DNA of 64,000 nt, taken from the NCBI RefSeq assembly GCF_003323735.1, contig NZ_QOIM01000040.1, forward strand, positions 1 to 64,000. The letters are read 5' to 3'. Position 1 is the first letter of the stretch. The number at the start of each line of letters is the position of its first letter. This stretch comes from Streptomyces reniochalinae. GTDB lineage: Bacteria; Actinomycetota; Actinomycetes; Streptomycetales; Streptomycetaceae. Below are positions 22,787-30,678 of the stretch, piece by piece. The notes below the pieces were generated by a model. That model was not told the DNA's origin and made no database searches. It worked only from the letters and a program-made list of their open reading frames with translations. A program made the position numbers and the translations under genes.

Positions 22787-23584
22787 ATGCACACACCGCA
22801 CGACCCGCACGGCGATCCCGGCTCCGGCGACGGCGCGAGCCTGACGGAGCTGGCGCAGCTCCACGGCTCGGACAAGTGGGGCACGCACCGCTACACGACG
22901 CACTACGAAAGGCACTTCCACCCGCTGCGCCACCTGCCGCTGCGGGTGCTGGAGATCGGCGTGGGCGGGCACGACGACCCGGAGGCCGGCGGCGCGTCGC
23001 TGCGCATGTGGCGCGACTACTTCCCGCACGCGCGTGTCTACGGCGTCGACGTGTTCGACAAGTCGCCGCTGGACGAGGCCCGGATCCGCACCTTCCAGGG
23101 CCACCAGGCCGACGAGGACTTCCTCGACCACGTGATCGCGCAGACCGGGCCGCTGGACCTGGTGGTCGACGACGGAAGCCACATCAACCGCGACGTCCTG
23201 GCGTCCTTCCGCAAACTCTTCCCCGTACTGCGGGAGGGCGGCTTCTACGTCGTGGAGGACACCCAGACCGCCTACTGGCCCGGCTACGGCGGCAGCAGCA
23301 CCGAACTCGGCGACACCACGACGTCCATGGGCTTCCTCAAGACCCTCGTGGACGGCCTCAACTACGAGGAATTCCTGCTGCCCGACTACACGCCCCGCTA
23401 CACCGACAGCACCGTGGTGGCGGCGCACTTCTACCACAACCTGGCGCTCATCCAGAAGGGCGAGAACACCGAGGGCACGCTCCCGATGAGCCGCGCCCGT
23501 GTCCCCACGGTCGACCTCTCCGTGCCGCAGTCAAGGGCGCGGACACGAGAGCGGAGAACCGACGATCCGACCACGAATCACTGA
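22787..23584 (+). CDS. Sugar O-methyltransferase, TylE/MycE type
   Basis: A protein of 265 residues. The ATG at 22787 was chosen for its CAAGG and GGAGG boxes; an in-frame ATG at 22754 has none. The sequence LAQLHGSDKWGTHRYTTHYERHF, SAM motif VLEIGVGG, metal-side Asp/His in VVDDGSH, and VEDTQTAYWPGYGG correspond to the catalytic domain of the TylE/MycE enzymes, which methylate a deoxyhexose hydroxyl (O-2 in the best known cases). It lacks their N-terminal auxiliary domain, so it is short for the family. It lies 46 bases after the glycosyltransferase gene. Confidence 0.82.
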   Translation: MHTPHDPHGDPGSGDGASLTELAQLHGSDKWGTHRYTTHYERHFHPLRHLPLRVLEIGVGGHDDPEAGGASLRMWRDYFPHARVYGVDVFDKSPLDEARIRTFQGHQADEDFLDHVIAQTGPLDLVVDDGSHINRDVLASFRKLFPVLREGGFYVVEDTQTAYWPGYGGSSTELGDTTTSMGFLKTLVDGLNYEEFLLPDYTPRYTDSTVVAAHFYHNLALIQKGENTEGTLPMSRARVPTVDLSVPQSRARTRERRTDDPTTNH

Positions 23585-23651
23585 GGGACCGAGCACGGGC
23601 CCCCGGCTCGCCGCCCGTGTTCTCCCGGCAGACCCAGAATGGCTCCCTCAC

Positions 23652-24899
23652 ATGGAAAAGCACGAGACAGTCCGACAGGTCGTCACGTGCCGGGTGTGTG
23701 AACGGGACGACTGGCAGGACGTCGTCTCCTTCGGCCCGGTACCGCTGGCCAACCAGTTCCTGCCGCAGGCCGATTCCTACGACGAGCGGTTCTACCCGCT
23801 GGGCGTGCGCTCCTGCCGCTCGTGCCGGTTGATGAGCCTCACGCACGTGGTCGATCCGAAGATCCTCTTCCGCGACTACCTGTACGTGACGCCCGACTCG
23901 GAGATGATCACGCGGCACATGCGGTACGTCGTCGACGTGTGCCGCGAACGCTTCGAGATGCCCCACGACGGCCTCGTCGTAGAGTTCGGCAGCAACACCG
24001 GGCGGCAGCTCATGGCCTTCCGCGACACGGGCATGCGCACGGTGGGCGTCGACCCGGCACGGAATCTCGCCGCTGTCGCCATGGCCGACGGCATCGAGAC
24101 CGTTCCCGAGTTCTTCTCCGCCGAGGCCGCCGCGTCCATCAAGGCCGACCACGGGCCCGCCAGGCTGGTGCTGGGGCGACACGTCTTCGCGCACGCCGAC
24201 GACATCGCCGAGATCGCGGCCGGCGCGAGGGAACTGCTGAGCCCCCAGGGTGTGCTCGCCATCGAGGTGCCCTATGCCCTCGACCTCCTGGAGAAGACGT
24301 CGTTCGACACGATCTACCACGAGCACCTCTCGTATCTGACGGTCGGCACCCTCGTCACCTTCTTCGAGCGGCACGGGCTGCGCGTGGTGGACGTGGAGCG
24401 GCTGGCCGTGCACGGCGGCTCGATCCTGGTGTTCGTCGGGCACGCGGACGGCCCGTGGCCCGTACGCCCGATCGTCGACGAACTGCTGGAGACCGAGCAG
24501 CGCGCCGGAATGCACCTGGACGCCACCTACGAGGGCTTCGCCCGCAACGTCGCGGAGATCCAGGCGGAACTGCCCGCGCTCCTGCGCGGACTCGTCGCGC
24601 AGGGCAAGCGGATCGCCGGGTACGGAGCGCCCGCGAAGGGGAACACGATCCTCAATGTGTGCGGAATCGGCCTCGACGAGCTGGAGTTCTGCATCGACAC
24701 CACCGACCTGAAACAGGGCAAGGTGCTGCCGGGCACGCACGTACCGGTGCATCCGCCCGAGTACGCCAAGGAGCACGCTCCCGACTTCTACCTGCTCCTG
24801 GCCTGGAACTACGCCGAGGAGATCATCGGCAAGGAGTCGGCCTTCCGGGACGCCGGCGGCCGGTTCATCCTGCCGATCCCCGAGCCCGTGATCCTCTGA
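23652..24899 (+). CDS. dTDP-sugar C-methyltransferase (NovU/TylC3 family)
   Basis: A protein of 415 residues, close to the usual 410-420. The N-terminal zinc-binding part has CRVC and CRSC pairs (about 11-56). A SAM domain includes VVEFGSNTGRQLMAF and GVDPARNLA. The catalytic segment ETPYA of the family reads EVPYALDLLEKTSFDTIYHEHLSY here, with the Tyr-His-Glu-His cluster intact. A C-terminal Rossmann-like domain (IAGYGAPAKGNT) completes it. NovU members C-methylate at C5 (noviose) and TylC3/EryBIII members at C3. The lack of 2-deoxygenation genes nearby favours a rhamnose/noviose-like sugar, but such genes could lie outside the window. Confidence 0.92.
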   Translation: MEKHETVRQVVTCRVCERDDWQDVVSFGPVPLANQFLPQADSYDERFYPLGVRSCRSCRLMSLTHVVDPKILFRDYLYVTPDSEMITRHMRYVVDVCRERFEMPHDGLVVEFGSNTGRQLMAFRDTGMRTVGVDPARNLAAVAMADGIETVPEFFSAEAAASIKADHGPARLVLGRHVFAHADDIAEIAAGARELLSPQGVLAIEVPYALDLLEKTSFDTIYHEHLSYLTVGTLVTFFERHGLRVVDVERLAVHGGSILVFVGHADGPWPVRPIVDELLETEQRAGMHLDATYEGFARNVAEIQAELPALLRGLVAQGKRIAGYGAPAKGNTILNVCGIGLDELEFCIDTTDLKQGKVLPGTHVPVHPPEYAKEHAPDFYLLLAWNYAEEIIGKESAFRDAGGRFILPIPEPVIL

Positions 24900-24908
24900 G
24901 CACCCCTC

Positions 24909-24939
24909 GCCCCCGGCACGCGGAACGCCTGCCGGGGGC
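24909..24939. terminator. Hairpin terminator between convergent genes
   Basis: A 10-bp perfect stem (GCCCCCGGCA / TGCCGGGGGC) with an 11-base loop, between the convergent C-methyltransferase and 4-ketoreductase genes. Confidence 0.65.
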
Positions 24940-24948
24940 GCCGGGCGC

Positions 24949-25842
24949 CTACGCGGATCCGCGCGGCACCGCCCACAGGGGCAGCAGCTCCTCCAGCGCG
25001 CCGGCCAGCGCCCGGCGCCAGTCGCGGGGCGGATCCGCGCCGATCTCCCGCCACCGCCCGTGCCCCAGCACCGTGTAGGCGGGGAGCCGTGCCGCCCTCC
25101 CGTACTCCGCGTCGCTGATCGGACGTACCAGCCCAGCGTCGGCGCCGGCCAGGCGGAAGACCTCGCGCGCGAGCTCGTACCAGGACGCCTCGCCGGAGTT
25201 GGTGGCGTGGAAGACGCCGTGCGCCCGCGGGCAGCGGCCCAGCGTGATCAGCTGCGCCGCGACGTCCCCCGCCCAGGAGGGCTGCCCGTACTGGTCGTCG
25301 ACGACATCGACGGCCTCGCCGGCCGCGGCCCGCTCGATCATCGTGCTGACGAAGCTGCGCCCCCGACGGCCGTAGAGCCAGGCCGTACGGGCCACGACCC
25401 CCGTCCCGGGCAGCCGGGCGAGGACGGCCTCCTCGCCCGCGAGCTTGCTGCGTCCGTACGCGGTGCCCGGCGCGGGCGGATGGTCCTCGTCGTACGGCGT
25501 CCGTGCGTCCCCGGGGAAGACGGCGTTGGTCGAGACGTGCACCAGCCTCGCCCCGTGTGCGGCGCACGCCTCGGCCAGCCGGCGGGGCCCCTCCGCGTTG
25601 ACGCGCAGCGCGCGGGCCCAGTCCGTCTCCGCGCCGTCGACGGCCGTGTACGCGGCGCAGTTGAGTACCACCTCGGGGCGGTGCGCGGCGAACACGGCGC
25701 GCAGCGCGTCCGGTTCGGTGATGTCCAGCGCCGCCCGGTCGAGGACGGCGACCTGGTCACCGCCCCGTTCGCTCTCCCGTGTCAGCGCCCCGGTCACATG
25801 GTGTCCGAGTCTCCCGCCCCCGCCGGTCACCATCCACCGCAC
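24949..25842 (-). CDS. rmlD: dTDP-4-dehydrorhamnose reductase-type 4-ketoreductase
   Basis: A protein of 297 residues. The GTG at 25842 was chosen because GAAGGGG lies six bases upstream and the NAD(P)-binding motif VTGGGGRLGHH follows at once. The pattern NCAAYTAVDGAE, HVSTNAVFPGD and Tyr-Lys in YGRSKLAGE is that of RmlD/NovS reductases. It reduces the 4-keto group of the activated sugar in the last step. It is the last recognisable gene of the biosynthetic cluster before the secretion-like modules. Confidence 0.92.
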   Translation of the reverse strand: MRWMVTGGGGRLGHHVTGALTRESERGGDQVAVLDRAALDITEPDALRAVFAAHRPEVVLNCAAYTAVDGAETDWARALRVNAEGPRRLAEACAAHGARLVHVSTNAVFPGDARTPYDEDHPPAPGTAYGRSKLAGEEAVLARLPGTGVVARTAWLYGRRGRSFVSTMIERAAAGEAVDVVDDQYGQPSWAGDVAAQLITLGRCPRAHGVFHATNSGEASWYELAREVFRLAGADAGLVRPISDAEYGRAARLPAYTVLGHGRWREIGADPPRDWRRALAGALEELLPLWAVPRGSA

Positions 25843-25947
25843 CAACGGCCCCTTCCGCAGACGTTCCGCCGTCGAAAGCGGCAGCGTACGCGGTGCCTCC
25901 AACCGTTTCCCAAGAGCCGGCTTCAGCGCGGGTAAAGCGCGCGGGGC

Positions 25948-26988
25948 TCAGTGGGGAGTCATCGCGCGCTCGGCCCGTGCGGCGGCGTCGCGGGCTGCTT
26001 CGAGGCGTGCCTGGTGCTCCACGACGGCGGTGAACGCGCTGCCCGACTCGCCCGGTATCTGGTTGCGCATCCGCACCACGGCCACGCCGGCCAGGATCGC
26101 CGTCTCCAGGTCGGGGATCTCCAGCCAGAGGGCGTGGGCGCAGTCCGCCACCGCTTCGGCCTGCTCGTCGGCCCCCTGGTAGTGCCAGCGTTCGGCCACG
26201 TCGCGGTAGAGCCGGACGGCGCCGCTGACGTCACCGGCCAAGGAGGTGATGCGCGCACGGGCCTCCCGGATGCGGAGGGCGTCGGGGTGGGAGAGGCCGA
26301 GCGCGTTGGCGGTCTGGTCGTCGAGCCGTGCGGCCAGCGCCAGCGCGTGGTCCACCCGGCCCGCTGCGGCGTGGGCGTTGAGGTGGGACACGGCGTCGGC
26401 GAGGGACCCTGGCGTCACGGCCGACTCGGCGGCCGGGGCCGGGGCCGGGGCCGTAGCCGGGGCGGGTGCGGGCTCGGCGGCGGGCGCCGGCAGCCCGGCG
26501 GCCGGCGCCGGTTCCGGTTCCGGTTCGGGAGCGGGCGTCGGTTCGGGAGCGGGCGTCCCCGCGGCAACCGGGGCCGGCTCGGGGACGGGCGCCGGCGCGG
26601 GGCGGGGCGTCGGCACCGTGCCCGCGCCCGCGCCGGGGCCGGGGCCGGTACTCGGAGCGGCGGGAGCGGGAGAGCCGGCGGCCCGCGCGGGGGCACCGCG
26701 CTTCTTCGGCGCCTTCCCCCGCTGGCCACCGCCCGCGAGCTCACCCACCGCTCCGTCGGGCGAGATGACCAGGAGCCACACCGCGCCGTCCGGTTCGGTG
26801 GCCTGTGCCCGCACCGGTCGGCCGAGCCCGGCGGCCGCCGAGGCCACGGCGTCGATGGCCGAGGCGCGGTCGGGGTGTTCGGACGCGGGGAGGAGCGGGC
26901 CCGAGACGGTGACCCGGTCGTCGTCCGTGACGACGAAGGCGTACGCCGGCCAGGCGGGTACCTCGGCGGGCTCGTACGTGGTGGGCAT
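25948..26988 (-). CDS. Module A protein with shared N-terminal domain and TPR-like C-terminus
   Basis: A protein of 346 residues. Residues about 11-75 form a small alpha/beta-looking domain (YAFVVTDDDRVTVSG ... VISPDGAVGEL) that recurs at the N-terminus of the proteins at 35290-37350 and 55511-56620. A Pro/Ala/Glu-rich linker (about 90-195) follows. The C-terminal part (about 197-346, LADAVSHLNAHAAAGRVDHAL) is all-helical, TPR-like, and clearly related to the C-terminus of the protein at 55511-56620. It is last in the minus-strand operon of module A. Its role is unknown; a scaffold or adaptor of the secretion-like machine is inference. Confidence 0.75.
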   Translation of the reverse strand: MPTTYEPAEVPAWPAYAFVVTDDDRVTVSGPLLPASEHPDRASAIDAVASAAAGLGRPVRAQATEPDGAVWLLVISPDGAVGELAGGGQRGKAPKKRGAPARAAGSPAPAAPSTGPGPGAGAGTVPTPRPAPAPVPEPAPVAAGTPAPEPTPAPEPEPEPAPAAGLPAPAAEPAPAPATAPAPAPAAESAVTPGSLADAVSHLNAHAAAGRVDHALALAARLDDQTANALGLSHPDALRIREARARITSLAGDVSGAVRLYRDVAERWHYQGADEQAEAVADCAHALWLEIPDLETAILAGVAVVRMRNQIPGESGSAFTAVVEHQARLEAARDAAARAERAMTPH

Positions 26989-27018
26989 GAAGCTCCTTTC
27001 TGGTCAGGTCCCCAGGCG

Positions 27019-27732
27019 CTAGCGCACGGTGACGTCGGCGACGTGCCACTCCGCGTCGGCGTTCTCCCGGACGAGGTGGACGTACGCCGCGGCGGCCGTG
27101 GGTTTCTGCGTCCAACCGTCGCGCCCGTGCGGCGTGGTGGTGAGGGTCCACTGCCGCCAGGCCACGGTGTCGGTGTCGTCCGGTTTCGCCGCGTCCTCCG
27201 TCTTCGCCAACTCCACGGTGGTGTAGGCGCGGTGCCGCTTCCACGTCGCCCACTGGGCTCCGGGACCGGAGCGGGGCCGGTGTTCGCTCAGCTGCCGCGC
27301 GTACGACGGCGTCAGCCAGCCCGCGTCCGCCGTGCGGGTGCCGGCGTCCTGCGGGCCCTGGTCGACCGTGGTGTCGAACGTCCACATCGCGGTGAGCGTT
27401 CCCTTGCCGACCGCGTCGGCGTCCTTCTGGTCGATGTCGCCGGGTTGGGGAACGCCGCCTTTGGGGGTGCCGCCCTGCGAGGCGGTGTCGGACTCGGTGG
27501 GGGAGGGGGAGCCCGTGTCCGCGTCGGGCGAGGCCGGGGCCGAGGGCGTGCCGGAGCCGGTCGGGTCGGGGGCCGGTGAGGAACCGGCCGCGTGTGCGCG
27601 CTGCTTGCCGCCGTTGTCGCCGCCGTCGCCGTCACTGCCGCCGAGGCCGCATCCGGCGGCGGTCAGCGCGAGCGTGAGTGTCAGCGCGAGCGCCGTGGTG
27701 GCGGCGGTGGCGCGGGATCCGAGTGGCGTCAT
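27019..27732 (-). CDS. Predicted lipoprotein of module A
   Basis: A protein of 237 residues. A hydrophobic signal (LALTLTLALTAAGC) ends in a lipobox with Cys28, then a Gly/Ser/Pro/Thr-rich low-complexity linker, then a folded C-terminal region from about residue 125 (TLTAMWTFDTTVD, LTPSYARQLSE, WRQWTLTTTPHGRDGW). The start overlaps the stop of the upstream cell-wall hydrolase gene by four bases (ATGA), so the two are translationally coupled. Its position next to a wall hydrolase suggests an outward-facing accessory part of module A. Module B has no obvious counterpart. Function unknown. Confidence 0.78.
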   Translation of the reverse strand: MTPLGSRATAATTALALTLTLALTAAGCGLGGSDGDGGDNGGKQRAHAAGSSPAPDPTGSGTPSAPASPDADTGSPSPTESDTASQGGTPKGGVPQPGDIDQKDADAVGKGTLTAMWTFDTTVDQGPQDAGTRTADAGWLTPSYARQLSEHRPRSGPGAQWATWKRHRAYTTVELAKTEDAAKPDDTDTVAWRQWTLTTTPHGRDGWTQKPTAAAAYVHLVRENADAEWHVADVTVR

Positions 27733-28760
27733 CCGAACCGCCTCACCTTCTGGGGCCTGCTGGTGTAGTAGCTGTCGCCGAGGTCGCTGATCTTCACCAC
27801 GTCGCCTGTCTTGGGCGCGTGGATGAACTGTCCGTTTCCGAGGTAGATGCCTATGTGGTCGTAGCTGCCGTGCAGATTGAAGCCGATGACGTCGCCGGGC
27901 CGCATGTCGTCGCGGGCCACCTCGCGGCCCTCGGTGACCTGCGTCTGCGAGGTGCGGGGAAGGAGGGTGCGGCCGCTGCTCGCGTGGTAGACGGCGTACT
28001 GCACGAGGCTGGAGCAGTCGAATCCGACCGTGCCCGCGCCCTGCGCGAACCCCCGCCCCGGCCCCTCGGGCCCGCCGCCGCCCCACGCGTACGGGGTGCC
28101 GAGCCACTTCTTGGCGTAGGCCACCACCCGGTTGCCGAACGTGCCGCCGTCCTCGACCGCCATGTCCCCCGAGTAGTCGGCCATCGAGGTGACGATCTTC
28201 GACACGTAGTTCTGTGTCTCCGGGTAGGGCGGCAGTCCGCCGAACTTCTCCACCGCGCCGGGCCCCGCGTTGTAGGCGGCGAGTATCAGCCGGGTCGGGT
28301 CGCCGCCCAGCTCCAGTTCGGTGACCTTGCCCGCCAGCCAGCAGTCGTACCGTGCCTGGGTCATGATGGCGTCGCCCGGCGTGAACGGGTCGGCCTCGCC
28401 GTCAGGTTCGGAGCCGCCGTCCTTGCCCGCCGCGTCCACCCCCCACGTCTTCCACGTCCCGGGGAGGAACTGGCTGAGCCCCCGGGCCCCGACGCCGCTG
28501 ACCGCCGACGGGTTCCAGCCCGACTCGGCCGCGATCTGTGCGGCGATCAGCGGGGCGCTGACCTCCTTGCACTCCTTGCCGGCCCGTTCGATCCACTGGA
28601 GGTACTCGGCCGGGACGTGCTCGCCGTCGAGCGCGGTGACCAGCCCCCGGGGAGCGCGAGACTCCTCCTCGTCGGCGGCCGCCACCACGGACAGGCCGAC
28701 CACCATGGTGAGCAGTCCGGCGAGGAGACCCCCCGCCCATCTCACCGTGGTCGTGGTCAT
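27729..28760 (-). CDS. Secreted peptidoglycan hydrolase: lytic transglycosylase (SLT) plus NlpC/P60 peptidase
   Basis: A protein of 343 residues, read from the ATG at 28760 with a G-rich ribosome site; an in-frame TTG at 28766 is less likely. Residues 7-29 are a signal sequence or anchor. The transglycosylase domain (about 50-195) has catalytic Glu79 in IAAQIAAESGWNP, and ARGLSQFLPGTW follows. The NlpC/P60 domain (about 205-343) has Cys249 in GFDCSSLVQ, His302 in YDHIGIYLG and a further His314. Such two-domain enzymes open the wall for conjugation and secretion machines in Gram-positives. It heads the minus-strand operon of module A and faces the DUF6668 gene. Confidence 0.93.
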   Translation of the reverse strand: MTTTTVRWAGGLLAGLLTMVVGLSVVAAADEEESRAPRGLVTALDGEHVPAEYLQWIERAGKECKEVSAPLIAAQIAAESGWNPSAVSGVGARGLSQFLPGTWKTWGVDAAGKDGGSEPDGEADPFTPGDAIMTQARYDCWLAGKVTELELGGDPTRLILAAYNAGPGAVEKFGGLPPYPETQNYVSKIVTSMADYSGDMAVEDGGTFGNRVVAYAKKWLGTPYAWGGGGPEGPGRGFAQGAGTVGFDCSSLVQYAVYHASSGRTLLPRTSQTQVTEGREVARDDMRPGDVIGFNLHGSYDHIGIYLGNGQFIHAPKTGDVVKISDLGDSYYTSRPQKVRRFG

Positions 28761-28773
28761 CCGCAACCCCCCT

Positions 28774-28798
28774 TGAACCAGTTCGATCGAGAGTCCGT
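28774..28798 (+). promoter_or_regulatory. SigL-like ECF promoter candidate, DUF6668-A operon
   Basis: TGAACC at 28774-28779, a 15-base spacer, then CCGT at 28795-28798. It points to the DUF6668 gene, which starts about 90 bases downstream. It is one of ten sites in the window with the same two blocks and spacing. Confidence 0.6.
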
Positions 28799-28889
28799 AT
28801 GTGGGCCCGTAGTCGAAAAGCAGCGCTCGGAACGTGTGTCAACTCGTGCAGTGCGTTGCGGCGTCGTGTCCGCGTCGAAGGGAGATGCC

Positions 28890-29498
28890 ATGGCCGGGGA
28901 TGCGCCGGTTTCCAACCCCTGGCTGTCGCCGGCCCGCCCTTCGGGGGGCAACAACGGAGAGCCGCAGCGATCGGTTCAGGACGTACCCACGGCGCTGACG
29001 GGCCCCGCGGCACCTCAGGCGGGTGTGCCGCGGCCCGCGCACGTGCTGCCCGTCGCCGCACCGCAGGCGGCCGCTGGGCCCGCGTGGTGGTGGCTGGGTG
29101 TCCACGGTGGCGCGGGCGTCACCACGCTGGAGCAGGCCGTGCCCGGTGGCCGGGACGCGGGCCGCGCCTGGCCCGCGGGGGACGTGCCGCAGCCCGTGGT
29201 GCTCGTCGCGCGCTCCGGCGCGGTCGGTCTCAAGGCCGCCCAGAGCGCGGCCCAGCAGTGGGCCTCGCAGATGGTGACCGGCGTCGAACTGCTCGGTCTC
29301 GCCGTCGTCGCCGACGCCCCGGGCCGCCGCCCGCGCCCCCTGCGCGACCTGGTGCGCCTCGTCTCCGGCGCCGTGCCCCGCCTGTGGGAGATCCCGTGGG
29401 TGGAGCCGTGGCGGCTCGGCGAATCGCCCACGGCTCATGTGCCCAGCCAGTGCGCGCCGTTGGCACGCGACCTGTCCCGACTCACCCGACGCGCGTAA
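28890..29498 (+). CDS. DUF6668-type P-loop protein of module A
   Basis: A protein of 202 residues, with AAGGGAG before the ATG. After a Pro-rich N-terminus (about 1-65) comes WLGVHGGAGVTTLEQ, a deviant Walker A like that of MinD/ParA-type ATPases (GGAGVTT at 73-79). VVLVARSGAVGLKAA, VELLGLAVVADAPGR and a C-terminal helical part follow. The protein at 53179-54369 has the same order (HGGAGTSTL, VLLVARTHATGLRAA, LAVVLVADAPGR), so they are paralogs. The invariant Lys of a true Walker A is missing, so nucleotide hydrolysis is doubtful. It is first in the module A operon. The family name is from memory; the function is unknown. Confidence 0.78.
   Translation: MAGDAPVSNPWLSPARPSGGNNGEPQRSVQDVPTALTGPAAPQAGVPRPAHVLPVAAPQAAAGPAWWWLGVHGGAGVTTLEQAVPGGRDAGRAWPAGDVPQPVVLVARSGAVGLKAAQSAAQQWASQMVTGVELLGLAVVADAPGRRPRPLRDLVRLVSGAVPRLWEIPWVEPWRLGESPTAHVPSQCAPLARDLSRLTRRA
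28954..28978 (-). promoter_or_regulatory. SigL-like ECF promoter candidate, SLT-P60 operon
   Basis: On the minus strand TGAACCGAT, a further 12 bases, then CCGT. It lies inside the start of the DUF6668-A coding region and points to the cell-wall hydrolase gene, which begins about 195 bases downstream. Confidence 0.5.
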
Positions 29499-29509
29499 GG
29501 GGAATCCGC

Positions 29510-29827
29510 ATGTCCACTCTGTTGGCCGCCGTCTCGGCCGCCTCGCAGCAGTTCGCTTCCGTCGTCGCCGACCCGGCACCCTCCGGGGTGCCGGATGTCG
29601 GCGGCGGGGAGGCACCACCCGGAGCCGACGGTCTGTTGACGGTGCTCAAGTGGGTGGCCTGGTCCGTCACAGCCCTGTGCGTCGCGGGCATCTTCGGCGT
29701 CGCCGCGCGGATGGCCGTCGACCACTCCAAGGGCGGCGGCCGCGAACACGTCAAGGGCCTGGGATTCGTCCTGGGCGCCTGTGTGCTCGTCGGCTCGGCC
29801 TCCGGCGTCGTCGGCGCGCTGGTGTGA
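29510..29827 (+). CDS. Small two-helix membrane protein (VirB2/pilin-like) of module A
   Basis: A protein of 105 residues, starting 11 bases after the DUF6668 gene with AAGGGGA upstream. Two hydrophobic helices (about 42-65, LLTVLKWVAWSVTALCVAGIFG, and about 84-105, GFVLGACVLVGSASGVVGALV) flank a short basic loop (DHSKGGGREH). Size, topology and position between the P-loop protein and the larger channel proteins match VirB2/TrbC-like subunits. Module B has two such genes (52526-52801 and 52862-53182) with similar motifs before the second helix. Assignment rests on topology and synteny, not on clear similarity. Confidence 0.7.
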   Translation: MSTLLAAVSAASQQFASVVADPAPSGVPDVGGGEAPPGADGLLTVLKWVAWSVTALCVAGIFGVAARMAVDHSKGGGREHVKGLGFVLGACVLVGSASGVVGALV

Positions 29828-29853
29828 CGGCGCGATAGGCGACGGGAGCTGAC

Positions 29854-30678
29854 ATGCGCAGCGCAAGAATGGGGAGGAGCGGGAGGGACATGGCAGAGCC
29901 CGGCAACCGCGCGGACCGCGAGGAGTCGCACAGTCCGTGGCTGCGGACCGGTTTCGTCCTGGCGGTCGCGTTCCTCGGCTTCGTGGCCGTCATCGGAGTG
30001 GTGGTGCTCACCTCCTCCGAACCCTCCGACGAAGGAGGCGGTGCCGCCAGGGCCGCGGCGTCGCGGAAGCCGGCCGCGCCGCAGCCGGGCGGCGAGGGAG
30101 CGGACGGCGGCTCTTCCACGGCCGCGGACGAGGAAGCCCCGTGCCCGAGGCTGGGCGACACCGGCAAGGAGACGCCCACCGCGGCGCCCACGGGTGTGAC
30201 GTGGAAGCTCTTCGGCACCGTCGCACTGCCGGCGTCCAAAGGCGCGGGCCCTGCCGTGGCCGGCGGGGACATGGCGCGCTGCTACGCGCACACGCCCGTC
30301 GGCGCGCTGCTGGCGACCAGCCAGATCAGCGTGCGGTACCTGGCGGCCGACGACTGGCTGAAGGTGACGCGGGCCCAGGTGCGCGGCGCGGGTCGGGACC
30401 CCTACATCACCGCGCGGACCAAGTCGGAGCGTGAGGGGGAGTCCGAGAGCGGGGAGGGTGCCGTGCAGGGCCAGATCGCCGGCTTCAAGTTCGTCACCTA
30501 CACGGGCGACTCGGCGGTGATCCAGACGGTGTGGCGGTTCCCCGACGGACGGATGCAGGCCGCCACCACGACGGTGCTGTGGCAGGACGGGGACTGGCGC
30601 CTGGAGTACCCGGCGGATCCGCCGGCGCCCACCCCGGTCGACTCGCTGGCCGGATACGTCGAGTGGGGTGGTGTGTGA
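29854..30678 (+). CDS. Single-pass membrane protein in VirB8 position, module A
   Basis: A protein of 274 residues with GGGAG five bases before the ATG. One transmembrane helix (about 31-54, GFVLAVAFLGFVAVIGVVVL) is followed by a low-complexity linker. An extracellular domain starts at about residue 120 (VTWKLFGTVALP) and contains CYAHTPVGALLATSQI. The module B protein at 51759-52529 shares the topology and the CYAHTP-x-GA-x-x-A motif. A short cytoplasmic end, one helix and an outer domain are the plan of VirB8-like proteins, but only topology and gene order support that name. Its stop overlaps the next ATG (TGATG). Confidence 0.75.
   Translation: MRSARMGRSGRDMAEPGNRADREESHSPWLRTGFVLAVAFLGFVAVIGVVVLTSSEPSDEGGGAARAAASRKPAAPQPGGEGADGGSSTAADEEAPCPRLGDTGKETPTAAPTGVTWKLFGTVALPASKGAGPAVAGGDMARCYAHTPVGALLATSQISVRYLAADDWLKVTRAQVRGAGRDPYITARTKSEREGESESGEGAVQGQIAGFKFVTYTGDSAVIQTVWRFPDGRMQAATTTVLWQDGDWRLEYPADPPAPTPVDSLAGYVEWGGV

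Noticed and set aside
19371-25842. Second glycosyltransferase, thymidylyltransferase or 2,3-dehydratase in the sugar region
   Set aside because: Looked for and not found; all open frames there are accounted for, so these functions must lie outside the window or elsewhere in the genome.
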